Source: Croceibacterium salegens (lineage in GTDB: Bacteria; Pseudomonadota; Alphaproteobacteria; Sphingomonadales; Sphingomonadaceae). From it: a DNA stretch of 64,000 nucleotides. Location of the stretch: contig NZ_WTYM01000023.1 of the NCBI RefSeq assembly GCF_009827435.1, positions 62,001 to 126,000 on the forward strand, read 5' to 3'. Under the pieces are notes generated by a model that was given only the letters and a program-made list of their open reading frames with translations, was not told where the DNA came from and searched no databases. Both the position numbers and the translations under genes were made by a program. Positions 1-7,834 of the stretch are shown here, one piece after another. The number at the start of each line of letters is the position of its first letter. The first letter of the stretch is position 1.

Positions 1-58
1 TCGAGACGCCAGCCTTTTCGTAGGTGTAGCGGTTTTCGCGGGGGTTATCCGTAGTCAT
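1..58 (-). CDS. purM: AIR synthetase, 5' end only
   Basis: Only the first 19 codons lie in the window, read leftwards from an ATG at 58. They encode MTTDNPRENRYTYEKAGVS, the usual opening of phosphoribosylformylglycinamidine cyclo-ligase, which closes the imidazole ring in purine synthesis. The gene is divergent from the membrane protein starting at 129, so about 70 bp holds both promoters. purQ, purS and purC lie elsewhere in this window, so the purine pathway is dispersed here. The call rests on a short N-terminus and its family resemblance. Confidence 0.85.
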   Translation of the reverse strand, partial: MTTDNPRENRYTYEKAGVS

Positions 59-128
59 CGCAGTCGCTTTATCCTTTCGCGCTTGGATTTCCACTCGCCA
101 TTGGGCAATAGGCGGGCAGTTTTCCCGA

Positions 129-1400
129 ATGACTGTGCTTGTCCTTCCCTACCGCGCGCCTCAGCGCAACCGCCTGTACCTCATTGCCGGGGTCGTCGCG
201 CTGGCTCTGCTGGCCATGGCCGCCGCGCTGTGGGCGCAGGTCGAAGGCGACCGCGGCATCGCCCCTGTGGCGAGCAGCTCGGACATCACGGTCAGCGGCA
301 TCGAGGTCAACGTCACCGGCAACAATCCCGAAGACGCGCGGCAGAAGGGCTGGCTCGAAGCCCAGCGCAAGGCTTGGGCGAAGCTCGGCGGGCCGGCGAT
401 TGCCGACGGACAGCTCGAATCGATGGTTTCGGCCATTGTCATCGATTCCGAAACGCTTGGGCCGCGGCGCTATGTCGCCAAGCTCGGTGTGATCTTCGAC
501 CGCAAGCGAGCGGGCGGCCTGCTCGGTGCGAGCGATGGGGAGCGTGCCCACTCCGCGCCGATGCTGACGCTACCGGTGCTGATCGGCGGCGGCACTGCGA
601 CGATGTACGAGGTGCGCAATCCCTGGCAGCAGGCCTGGGCCGACTTTCAGGCCGGAACCAGCGCCATCGACTATGTGCGCCCGAGCGGGGCGAACGGCGA
701 ATCGCTGCTGCTGACCTATGGCCAGGTCAACCGCCGCAGCCGGGCATGGTGGAACAACATCCTCGACGAATTCAGCGCCGCCGACATCATCGTTCCGGTC
801 GCGCGGCTCGACCGGCAGTGGCCCGGCGGCCCGGTACGCGGGACCTTCACTGCGCGCTACGGTCCCGACGACTTGTACCTCGGCAGCTTCACTATGACCG
901 CGCCGAACGAACAGGCCGTACCGGCCATGCTCAACGACGCGGTGGCCCGCTTCGACGCGATGTTCAGTGCTGCGCTTGCCGACGGCAAGTTGCGACCCGA
1001 TCCGACCCTATCGAGCCAGTCGGTTCAGGTCAGCCCCGAGATCCAGGCGCTGCTCGAGTCCGCACGCGCGGCCGAACGCGCGGCGGCCAACCCCGAGGAC
1101 GTGCCGGTCGTCGGTCCGGTGCAGCCGCTGCCGTCGACCCCGGCGCCGAACCAGCCACAGGTGATCAACAGCTACACCGTGCAGTTCGCGACGCCCGACG
1201 CGGCAAGCTACGACCAGGCGCTTACTCTGGTGCGCAGCGCGCCGGGCGTGCGCGGCGCGGCAATCAGTTCGACCGCGATCGGCGGCGTATCGGTTATGCG
1301 CGTTTCCTACGCCGGGGACATTTCCGACCTCGCCACGGCGCTGCGCTCGCGCGGGTTCCAGGTCCAGCCGCTCGGCAATGCGCTGTCGATCCGGCGCTAA
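129..1400 (+). CDS. Membrane-anchored DUF2066-like protein
   Basis: A 423-residue protein with one N-terminal membrane segment (about residues 16-38, rich in Ala/Leu/Val) and a long exported part. The exported part contains a region like DUF2066 (about 52-220: repeated alternation of short strands and an Ala/Arg/Trp-rich helix). A Pro-rich linker near 330-350 is followed by a small C-terminal alpha/beta domain (about 350-423). The function is not established. It lies directly upstream of hdaA and divergent from purM. A palindromic repeat separates it from hdaA, so co-transcription would have to pass a stem-loop. The start is the ATG at 129; the ribosome binding site is weak. Confidence 0.6.
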   Translation: MTVLVLPYRAPQRNRLYLIAGVVALALLAMAAALWAQVEGDRGIAPVASSSDITVSGIEVNVTGNNPEDARQKGWLEAQRKAWAKLGGPAIADGQLESMVSAIVIDSETLGPRRYVAKLGVIFDRKRAGGLLGASDGERAHSAPMLTLPVLIGGGTATMYEVRNPWQQAWADFQAGTSAIDYVRPSGANGESLLLTYGQVNRRSRAWWNNILDEFSAADIIVPVARLDRQWPGGPVRGTFTARYGPDDLYLGSFTMTAPNEQAVPAMLNDAVARFDAMFSAALADGKLRPDPTLSSQSVQVSPEIQALLESARAAERAAANPEDVPVVGPVQPLPSTPAPNQPQVINSYTVQFATPDAASYDQALTLVRSAPGVRGAAISSTAIGGVSVMRVSYAGDISDLATALRSRGFQVQPLGNALSIRR

Positions 1401-1419
1401 GACTATGTCTTTTCGAATT

Positions 1420-1502
1420 CGTCATTGCGAGGAGCGAAGCGACGAAGCAATCCAGAGTAGCACCGAGCGGCCCTGGGTTATTTCGCTTCGCTCGCAATGA
1501 CG
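1420..1502. repeat. Palindromic intergenic repeat, copy 1
   Basis: The ends are a perfect 12-bp inverted repeat (CGTCATTGCGAG at 1420-1431, its complement at 1491-1502). The left arm continues into GAGCGAAGCGACGAAGCAAT and the right arm contains a matching CGCTTCGCTCGC. A second copy at 46879-46987 matches the first 38 bases with one mismatch. The unit would fold as a long hairpin in RNA. It starts 20 bp after one stop codon and ends 19 bp before the hdaA start codon. Repeats with this consensus are widespread in alphaproteobacterial genomes (established knowledge); mobility or function is unproven. Confidence 0.85.
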
Positions 1503-1521
1503 AAAGGGGAGGTATTTCCCC

Positions 1522-2133
1522 ATGAGCCAGATCGCCCTCCCGCTGACCCGTGGTGCCGGTGCCGGCCCGACGAAAATCGTGCTCGGCGAGGGCAATGCAC
1601 ATGTCATTGAAGCGCTTCAACGGCCCGAAAACTGGCCGTTCCGCACCGCCGTTCTCACCGGACCGCCCCGTTCGGGGAAGTCGCTGTTCGCGCGCTGGTT
1701 CGAAGCGAGCGGCAAGGGCGATGTCCTCGACGATGCGCAGGCCATGGACGAGGATGCGGTGTTCCACCGCTGGAACCGCGCTCAAGAGGATGGCCGCGCG
1801 CTGCTCATCGTCGGCGGGGAGCCGCCGTGGGACATCGCGCTGCCTGACCTCAGGAGCCGTCTTGGCGCAGCGTTGCAGCTCGAAATCGGCCAGCCCGGCG
1901 ATGCGCTGGCGGCGGAGCTGATGCTGTCGCTGGCGGCGGAGCGCGGCCTGCCGCTGGCGCCCGAGGCGGCCGACTATCTTGTCCCGCGCGCCTCGCGTTC
2001 CTACCTGACCATCGAGAAGCTGGTCGAAGCGATCGACCGGCTGAGCCTCGAACGCAAGGTCCCGCCCACGCTCGCCGTGTGGCGTGCCGCGCTCGAGGCG
2101 GTGGAAGGCCCGGATGAACCGCGCTTGCTTTAG
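1522..2133 (+). CDS. hdaA: HdaA, regulatory inactivator of DnaA
   Basis: 203 residues, the size of Hda/HdaA rather than full-length DnaA; no C-terminal DNA-binding domain is present. The N-terminus contains QIALPL (residues 3-8), matching the beta-clamp-binding hexapeptide of Hda. A Walker A motif GPPRSGKS follows at 47-54, then a Walker B-like VLDDAQ and a AAA+ lid. Bound to the loaded sliding clamp, this family stimulates DnaA-ATP hydrolysis and prevents re-initiation. The start is the ATG at 1522 behind GGGGAGG, which lies just after the palindromic repeat. cysE follows 30 bp downstream. Confidence 0.85.
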   Translation: MSQIALPLTRGAGAGPTKIVLGEGNAHVIEALQRPENWPFRTAVLTGPPRSGKSLFARWFEASGKGDVLDDAQAMDEDAVFHRWNRAQEDGRALLIVGGEPPWDIALPDLRSRLGAALQLEIGQPGDALAAELMLSLAAERGLPLAPEAADYLVPRASRSYLTIEKLVEAIDRLSLERKVPPTLAVWRAALEAVEGPDEPRLL

Positions 2134-2163
2134 CGCGAAAATTGGGGGAGAATCGTTGCGGTT

Positions 2164-2874
2164 ATGTTCGACCGGCTGATCAGTTACCTCGACTCGGTCA
2201 AGGCGCGCGACCCGGCGCCGCGGAGCCGTTGGGAAGTCCTTCTCTATCCCGGCGTCTGGGCTCTCGGCTTGCACCGGGTGGCGCACTGGCTGTTTGAGGC
2301 GGACATGTACTTCCTCGCCCGCGCGGTGAACCATTTCAGCCGCTTCCTCACCGCGATCGACATCCATCCGGGCGCGAAGATCGGAAAGAACTTCTTCATC
2401 GACCACGGCTTCACGGTGATCGGCGAGACCGCCGAGATCGGCAACAACGTGACGATCTACCAGTGCGTGACGCTGGGCGGCACCAACCCGACCAACGGCG
2501 TCGCCGGCAAGCGCCACCCGACGCTGGAGGATGACGTGATCATCGGCTCGGGCGCGCAGATCATTGGCCCGATCACCGTCGGCAAGCGCGCCCGCGTCGG
2601 CGCCAACGCGGTGGTCACCGACGAAGTGCCTGAAGGCGCGACGATGATCGGCCTCAAGGCCCGCTCGACGCTGGTCCCGGCCGAGACCTGGCTCAAGGAA
2701 TTCATCCCCTACGGCACGCCCTGCGACGAGCCGTGCGAGCCCGACACCCGCCGCATCGACGAGCTCGAAGCGCGGCTGGCGGTAATGCAGGCCGAGCTCG
2801 AAAAGCTGCGCACGGGAACGCCGTTGCCGGAGCCCGAACCGGCCCCGGTCGGCCGCAAGAAGACGGGTAGCTGA
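2164..2874 (+). CDS. cysE: Serine O-acetyltransferase
   Basis: 236 residues. A short helical N-terminal domain is followed by left-handed beta-helix hexapeptide repeats (about 75-170) containing the catalytic IDHGFTVIGETAEIG stretch and a GGTNPTNG loop. It acetylates serine with acetyl-CoA, giving O-acetylserine for cysteine synthesis. The length and lack of a long N-terminal domain fit the EpsC-type short form rather than E. coli CysE. The C-terminus has a charged helix and a Pro/Glu-rich tail. The stop overlaps the next start by one base (TGATG), indicating coupled translation with the DUF2794 gene. Confidence 0.88.
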   Translation: MFDRLISYLDSVKARDPAPRSRWEVLLYPGVWALGLHRVAHWLFEADMYFLARAVNHFSRFLTAIDIHPGAKIGKNFFIDHGFTVIGETAEIGNNVTIYQCVTLGGTNPTNGVAGKRHPTLEDDVIIGSGAQIIGPITVGKRARVGANAVVTDEVPEGATMIGLKARSTLVPAETWLKEFIPYGTPCDEPCEPDTRRIDELEARLAVMQAELEKLRTGTPLPEPEPAPVGRKKTGS

Positions 2875-3230
2875 TGCAGGGCCTCCCGCCCGCCGGTCAG
2901 ATCCTCGCCTTTCCCGGGCGGCCACCCAATCAAGTCGGCTTCGAACGCAGCGAACTCGCCCGCATCCTCGACCTCTACGGCCGCATGGTCGCCGCCGGCG
3001 AATGGCGCGACTACGCGATGGACTTCGCGCGCGACTGCGCGGTCTTCGCCGCCTTCCGCCGCACCGCCGACGTCCCGCAGATGCGGCTAGAAAAGCGTCC
3101 CGCGCTAAGGGCCAAGCAGGGCATGTGGACCCTCTTCGGCGAACACGGCCAGGTGCTCAAGCGCGGGCACGAGCTGGCGAACGTGCTCGCGCCTGTGGAG
3201 CGGAGGCTGGTGAAGGTGGTCGAGGGGTAG
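2874..3230 (+). CDS. DUF2794 protein
   Basis: 118 residues, soluble, with no signal peptide. It matches the alphaproteobacterial DUF2794 family (a conserved LxRILxLYGRMVAAGEWRDY-like helix followed by the F-R-x-x-A-x-x-P strand region). Function unknown. Its ATG overlaps the cysE stop codon (TGATG at 2872-2876), so the two are almost certainly one operon. The Lys/Arg-rich C-terminus ends at 3230, 78 bp before the next gene. Confidence 0.7.
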   Translation: MQGLPPAGQILAFPGRPPNQVGFERSELARILDLYGRMVAAGEWRDYAMDFARDCAVFAAFRRTADVPQMRLEKRPALRAKQGMWTLFGEHGQVLKRGHELANVLAPVERRLVKVVEG

Positions 3231-3308
3231 GCAGTAAGCGGACTGCCTGCAAACGACCCATTTGCAAACATTGCGCCGGTACGGCGAGACCGGCTATTTC
3301 GACTGACT

Positions 3309-3986
3309 ATGGCCACCGAAACGATTGCAGATTTTGCCACTGACGGCGCCCAACTTTTCAAGGGTGCACTCAAGCTAAGCATGCGCGAATTGGAGGCTGC
3401 ACTCTCCGCTCTTCCGCAGGACGAAGCGGGCCTTCGCCTTCACGGAAACGACGCGCTCAAGCCATTGCTCGCAATTGATGGATGCATTGGTGCCGTTGCG
3501 GCTTCGGTATTAGGAGATGCTGCAAGACCGGTCCGTGCTATCTTGTTCAACAAATCGGCAGAAACCAACTGGTCACTTGGGTGGCATCAGGACCGAACCA
3601 TTTGCGTGATGCAGAAGCGCGAGGCTCCCGGCTTCGGCCCATGGACAGTCAAGCGCGGTATGATTCATGTAGCTCCACCATTCGACTTGTTGACCCGGAT
3701 GGTGACACTTCGGGCGCATCTTGACGATGTTCCCACTACGAATGCACCACTGCTCATTGCGCCCGGATCGCACAAGCGGGGCCGGGTCGCAGTCAGTGAA
3801 ATCGATAAGGTCGTCGAGCATTGCGGCACCGCTACGTGCGTTGCCGAGGCTGGAGATGTTTGGCTCTACGCCACGCCAATCCTTCATGCGTCGGAGCCAG
3901 CTTCGGTTCCGGAGAGCAGGCGAGTGCTTCAAATAGATTACGCCGCCGAAAGCCTTCCCTTCGGCCTCGAATGGCTTGGGGTCTAA
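3309..3986 (+). CDS. Phytanoyl-CoA dioxygenase family protein
   Basis: 225 residues with the Fe(II)/2-oxoglutarate dioxygenase triad spaced as in the PhyH family: HQD at 93-95, a distal His at 193 (ILHASEP) and an Arg at 204/205 followed by LQIDY. It probably hydroxylates a small substrate that cannot be named. Base composition is clearly lower in G+C than the flanking genes, with codons such as TTA, GCA and ATT that are rare next door, so recent acquisition is likely. It is convergent with the Rieske gene (37 bp between stop codons) and probably transcribed on its own. Confidence 0.8.
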   Translation: MATETIADFATDGAQLFKGALKLSMRELEAALSALPQDEAGLRLHGNDALKPLLAIDGCIGAVAASVLGDAARPVRAILFNKSAETNWSLGWHQDRTICVMQKREAPGFGPWTVKRGMIHVAPPFDLLTRMVTLRAHLDDVPTTNAPLLIAPGSHKRGRVAVSEIDKVVEHCGTATCVAEAGDVWLYATPILHASEPASVPESRRVLQIDYAAESLPFGLEWLGV

Positions 3987-4023
3987 GGACCGCTTGCCAC
4001 CCATTCCCAGACATTCTGTCGCT

Positions 4024-5232
4024 TTAGCCGAAGAAATTCCCGCTCGGCACCCTCACCACCGCGTCCTCGTCGAACGAGACTCCTGGCGGATCGCCGCCGG
4101 CCGCCACTGTCTCCAGCGCCCGTCTCAGCATGCGGCGTTGCATGCCGATGCCCTTGTCGCTGGTGACGAGGTGTTCTTCGCTGTGCAGCGAGATGGCACC
4201 TTGCCCGGCCTGTGCTTCGTAGTCGCCGGGCTGGTCCTGCCGCTCCTCGATGGTGCGCAGGTGCCAGGGCTTGAAGTTCTCAGCTTCCAGACCTCGCATC
4301 GGCCGGTCGCGGGCGTCGGCGGGGACGCGCATCGCCATCAGGATGCGGCTGTGCTCGTCGTCGACCGGCACCGACATGCCGATGCCGTTCGGACGGCCGG
4401 GGCGCATGGCGACGTCGGGGACGAACATCACGTTGGGCATCATCCAGGTCGAGACGCGGTTGACGTGGCGGCCATCGGCGAGGTCGCGGTGCGCCTGGTA
4501 GATCACTCCGGCTTCGATCTCGTCGAACTCGACCCGCGGCATGACCTCGAACTCGCGCACGAACTGGGTGCCCGAGAAGGTGGTGTGCAGCACCTGGACG
4601 TGGAAGGGATCCATCACGTTGTCGTTCATGTGCAGCCATGAATAGGGCACCACCTCGGGACCCTTGAAATCGCCGTGGCTGCCGAGCGAGTTGTCGAACG
4701 CCATGTACGTCTCTCCGTCCTCGAGCGGCTCCATGGAGTCGAAGCGGGGCAGGGCGGGCATGCGCTCGGGCGGGCCCATGTAGGCCCAGACGAGGCCATA
4801 ACGCTCTCGCACCGGATACCACGGCTGGCGATGCTCCGGGCGGCAGGCGTGGGGGTTGGGCTCGCACGGCTGTTCGAGGCACACCCCGTCCACGGCGAAT
4901 TTCCAGCCGTGATAGCAGCAGCGGATCCCGTCGGCCTCGACGTGGCCCCAGAACAGGCTGGTGCCGCGGTGCATGCAGCGCGGGTAGAGCAGGCCGGGAC
5001 GCCCTTCGCCGTCGCGGAAGATGATGAGGTCCTCGCCGAGGATGCGAACTTCCGTCGGCCGGGTGGTGACGTTGCGGCTGGCCAGAACCGGTTGCCAGTA
5101 GCGCCGCATCAGCTCGCCCATCGGCGTGCCCGGGCCGACCCTGGTCAGGTCGTCATGCGCATGCTGCGCGCCGCGGCCGTACGCGGTGCCTTGCGGGATT
5201 GTGGGAGCGGGGTCCTTGGGTGCGGTGGCCAT
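4024..5232 (-). CDS. Rieske aromatic-ring oxygenase, alpha subunit
   Basis: 402 residues. The N-terminal Rieske [2Fe-2S] domain has C86-x-H88 and C105-x2-H108. The catalytic domain has the mononuclear-iron motif NDNVMDPFHVQVLH at about 203-216, with Asp208, His211 and His216 as likely ligands or bridge. It resembles phthalate 4,5-dioxygenase and related single-component-type oxygenases. No reductase or ferredoxin gene is adjacent, so the electron donor is encoded elsewhere and the substrate is unknown. A strong ribosome binding site (GGAGAGA) precedes the ATG at 5232. A promoter with an overlapping palindrome lies at 5277-5310. Confidence 0.82.
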   Translation of the reverse strand: MATAPKDPAPTIPQGTAYGRGAQHAHDDLTRVGPGTPMGELMRRYWQPVLASRNVTTRPTEVRILGEDLIIFRDGEGRPGLLYPRCMHRGTSLFWGHVEADGIRCCYHGWKFAVDGVCLEQPCEPNPHACRPEHRQPWYPVRERYGLVWAYMGPPERMPALPRFDSMEPLEDGETYMAFDNSLGSHGDFKGPEVVPYSWLHMNDNVMDPFHVQVLHTTFSGTQFVREFEVMPRVEFDEIEAGVIYQAHRDLADGRHVNRVSTWMMPNVMFVPDVAMRPGRPNGIGMSVPVDDEHSRILMAMRVPADARDRPMRGLEAENFKPWHLRTIEERQDQPGDYEAQAGQGAISLHSEEHLVTSDKGIGMQRRMLRRALETVAAGGDPPGVSFDEDAVVRVPSGNFFG

Positions 5233-5276
5233 CAGCGGTCTCTCCGTCCGTGTCCGTCTTGTGGGACATCGGGGCG

Positions 5277-5310
5277 AGGCTAGACCTGCGGCGTCAACGT
5301 GACAATTGAC
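5277..5310 (-). promoter_or_regulatory. Promoter and palindromic operator of the Rieske gene
   Basis: Read on the minus strand, TTGTCA (5300-5305) and TAGCCT (5277-5282) are separated by 17 bp, a plausible sigma-70 promoter 45 bp from the ATG at 5232. An inverted repeat GTCAA-N8-TTGAC (5293-5310) covers the -35 hexamer, the arrangement expected of a repressor operator. No regulator gene is adjacent. The -10 match is weak, so this is an inference. Confidence 0.4.
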
Positions 5311-5316
5311 TTTGTC

Positions 5317-6000
5317 CTATCTGGACCGGGCGAGGACTTCCAGCGAGGGCACCAGTTCGTCGAAGTGCTCGATCACCGCGTCGGCGCCGAGTTCGGCCAC
5401 CGGCATGTCGTGATAGCCTAGGGCATAGACCACGCAGGGAACTCCGGCAGCCCGTGCCGCGCGGACGTCGAAGCTTGCGTCGCCGACCATCGCGAAACGG
5501 GTGCCGCCGCATTGCCGCAGCGCCTCGTCGATCATGTCGCGCGCCGGCTTGGCGCGGCCCGGGCCGAGCGTGTCGCCGCCGAGGATGCAGGCGAAGCGCG
5601 CGCTCATCCCGAGTTCGTCAAGCAGCTTGCGGGCGAAGCGCTCCATCTTGTTGGTAACCACCGCCAGTTTGGAGCCGCTCGCCGCCAGTTGGTCCAGCGC
5701 GGCGAGCAGGCCGGGGTAGGGCGCGCTGTGCTGCGAAGTGTTCTGCTCGTAGTAGGCCAGCAAAGTGTCGTAGGCAGTGGTGAATTCGCCGTCGCCGACC
5801 ATCCCGCCGGTGCGCTCGAAGGCGCGGGTCAGCATCGCCCTTGTGCCGCCGCCGATCATCTGGCGGGTCACCTCGGGCGTCACCGGCGCGCGTCCCACCT
5901 GGACCAGCGCATGGTTGACCGCGCCGCACAGGTCGGGCGCGGTATCGACCAGCGTGCCGTCGAGGTCGAAGCCGATCGTGTCGAAAGGAAAGTCCGTCAT
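5317..6000 (-). CDS. gph: Phosphoglycolate phosphatase
   Basis: 227 residues from the ATG at 6000. This is a HAD-superfamily phosphatase with motif I DLDGTLVD near residue 10 (nucleophile Asp and acid/base Asp), motif II VVTNK and motif IV GDASFDVRAA. The helical cap fits Gph. It removes phosphate from 2-phosphoglycolate produced by DNA repair or photorespiratory chemistry. An in-frame ATG at 6036 would add 12 residues, but starting there leaves almost no room from glmU, whose start is at 6060 on the other strand. The divergent promoter region is only 59 bp. Confidence 0.82.
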   Translation of the reverse strand: MTDFPFDTIGFDLDGTLVDTAPDLCGAVNHALVQVGRAPVTPEVTRQMIGGGTRAMLTRAFERTGGMVGDGEFTTAYDTLLAYYEQNTSQHSAPYPGLLAALDQLAASGSKLAVVTNKMERFARKLLDELGMSARFACILGGDTLGPGRAKPARDMIDEALRQCGGTRFAMVGDASFDVRAARAAGVPCVVYALGYHDMPVAELGADAVIEHFDELVPSLEVLARSR

Positions 6001-6059
6001 CGGCAGGCAAGTGCCCGAGCCATATGGAAACCGCAACGAATTGCTGGCAATGGTCGAAC

Positions 6060-7427
6060 ATGAGCGAAACTACCCGCCCGGTCGCTGCCATCGTCCTTGC
6101 CGCGGGCAAGGGCACGCGGATGAAGAGCGAGCTGCACAAGGTGCTGCACCCGATCGCCGGGCGGCCGATGCTCGAACACCTGCTTGCCAGCGTCGCCACG
6201 CTCGATCCCGTCCATACCGTGGTCGTTGCCGGTCACGGGCGCGAGCAGATCGCCGCCGCCGTTGGCGAGCGGGCGCAGATCGTGGTGCAGGAACCGCAGC
6301 TCGGCACCGGCCACGCGGTGCAGCAGGCGCAGGCCGCGCTGGGCGATTTCGACGGCGACGTGCTGGTGCTTTACGGCGACGTCCCGTTCGTCGCGAGTTC
6401 GACCATGCAGCGGATGCTCGACCGCCTCAGCGACAACGATGCGCCGGCTGCGGTCGTCCTCGCCTTCCGTGCGACCGATCCCGGCGCCTATGGCCGCGTC
6501 ATCAGCGTCGACGGCAAGACCATCCTCAAGATGGTCGAGTACAAGGACGCCAGCGAGGACGAACGCAAGGTCGACTTGTGCAATTCGGGGATGATGGCGT
6601 GCCGCGCCGCGGATCTGTTCGTGCTGCTCGCAAGGGTCGGCAACGACAACGCGGCGGGCGAATACTACCTGCCCGACATCGTCAAGGTCGCCTCTCACGA
6701 CGGCCGCAAGTCGAAGTTCATCGAAACGCACGAGAGCGAGGTGCGCGGCATCAACAGCCGCTCCGAACTCGCTACCGCCGAACGCCAGTGGCAGGAGTTC
6801 CGCCGAGAAGAGGCGATGGCCGAAGGGGCTTCGCTGATTGCGCCCGAGACGGTGTTCTTCAGCTGGGACACGCGGCTCGGGCGCGACGTGACGATCGAGC
6901 CCAACGTGGTGTTCGGCCCCGGTGTCACGGTGGCTGACGGCGCGACGATCCACGCTTTCTGCCACCTCGAAGGGTGCGAAGTCGGCAAGGGTGTGTCGGT
7001 CGGCCCGTTCGCTCGCCTGCGGCCCGGGGCGAAGCTCGGCGAGGGTTCGAAGATCGGCAACTTCGTCGAGATCAAGAACGCCGTGATGGGCGAAGGCGCC
7101 AAGGCCAACCACCTGAGCTACATCGGCGATGCCGAAGTGGGAGCGGGCGCGAACATCGGCGCAGGCACCATCACCTGCAATTACGACGGCTACTTCAAGC
7201 ACAAGACCGTGATCGGCGCCGGGGCCTTCATTGGCTCGAACAGCGCGCTGATCGCCCCGGTGAAGATCGGAGCGGACGCCATCGTTGGCGCGGGGAGCGC
7301 GGTAAGCCGCGACGTCGCCCCCGGCGAACTGCGCATGGTTCGCGCTGAACAGCTCGTCAAACCCGGCTGGGCCGACCGCTTCCACGACGCGATGAAGAAG
7401 AAGAAGGCCGAGGCGAAGAAGGGTTGA
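6060..7427 (+). CDS. glmU: Bifunctional GlmU (uridylyltransferase/acetyltransferase)
   Basis: 455 residues from the ATG at 6060. The N-terminal nucleotidyltransferase domain (1-230) has the GxGTRMKS signature and YGDVPF. The C-terminal left-handed beta-helix (250-440) has acetyltransferase motifs ending in NYDGYFKHKTVIG. It converts glucosamine-1-phosphate to UDP-GlcNAc for peptidoglycan and lipid A. glmS, the first enzyme of the route, lies 2.1 kb downstream on the same strand, separated by an unknown gene, an opposing peptidase gene and a toxin-antitoxin pair. The C-terminus is a Lys-rich tail. Confidence 0.93.
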   Translation: MSETTRPVAAIVLAAGKGTRMKSELHKVLHPIAGRPMLEHLLASVATLDPVHTVVVAGHGREQIAAAVGERAQIVVQEPQLGTGHAVQQAQAALGDFDGDVLVLYGDVPFVASSTMQRMLDRLSDNDAPAAVVLAFRATDPGAYGRVISVDGKTILKMVEYKDASEDERKVDLCNSGMMACRAADLFVLLARVGNDNAAGEYYLPDIVKVASHDGRKSKFIETHESEVRGINSRSELATAERQWQEFRREEAMAEGASLIAPETVFFSWDTRLGRDVTIEPNVVFGPGVTVADGATIHAFCHLEGCEVGKGVSVGPFARLRPGAKLGEGSKIGNFVEIKNAVMGEGAKANHLSYIGDAEVGAGANIGAGTITCNYDGYFKHKTVIGAGAFIGSNSALIAPVKIGADAIVGAGSAVSRDVAPGELRMVRAEQLVKPGWADRFHDAMKKKKAEAKKG

Positions 7428-7500
7428 GGGCGTTTGCCAGCCTTGCTGCCGTGGTGCGGCTCCCAGGTCGTGCCGATTCTCTAACGGGACGAGGAACACC

Positions 7501-7809
7501 ATGACCGACCGATACGAGGGCAAGCCCTTCCTGCGCCTGCTCGACAGCTATGTTCTCGACGCCATCGGCCACCTCGACGAAGCCCACGCGACCTGGCTGA
7601 TCGCGGCCGAACCGAATTTCCGACACGATTTCGGTGAGACGGGTGGCTGGCGCGAGATCGTCGAGGCGCGGATGCAATTTCCTCCCGGCATGGCAGCGGC
7701 GATCCGCGAACTCTGGGACAAGGGACGCGCCAAGGCACAGGCGGCCGGGATCGAACCCCAACCGGGACACTTCGTGGTCCAGTTCGTCGACACCAATTTC
7801 CCGCACTGA
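7501..7809 (+). CDS. Hypothetical protein
   Basis: 102 residues, not recognised. It is soluble, with no membrane segment or signal peptide. The N-terminal half is a predicted helix with acidic and aromatic residues (FLRLLDSYVLDAIGHLDEAH). Pro/Gly-rich segments and a strand ending FVVQFVDTNFPH follow. A good ribosome binding site (GACGAGGA) precedes the ATG. The gene is 73 bp behind glmU and convergent with the peptidase gene, and base use matches neighbours, so it is probably a genuine gene. The function cannot be inferred. Confidence 0.6.
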   Translation: MTDRYEGKPFLRLLDSYVLDAIGHLDEAHATWLIAAEPNFRHDFGETGGWREIVEARMQFPPGMAAAIRELWDKGRAKAQAAGIEPQPGHFVVQFVDTNFPH

Positions 7810-7834
7810 ACGAGCGCGTTAGAAGCCTTTCGCG

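Noticed and set aside
5997-7523. Long open frame antisense to glmU
   Set aside because: High-GC shadow of a fully motif-supported gene; its translation is low-complexity His/Arg/Ala-rich with no recognisable domain.
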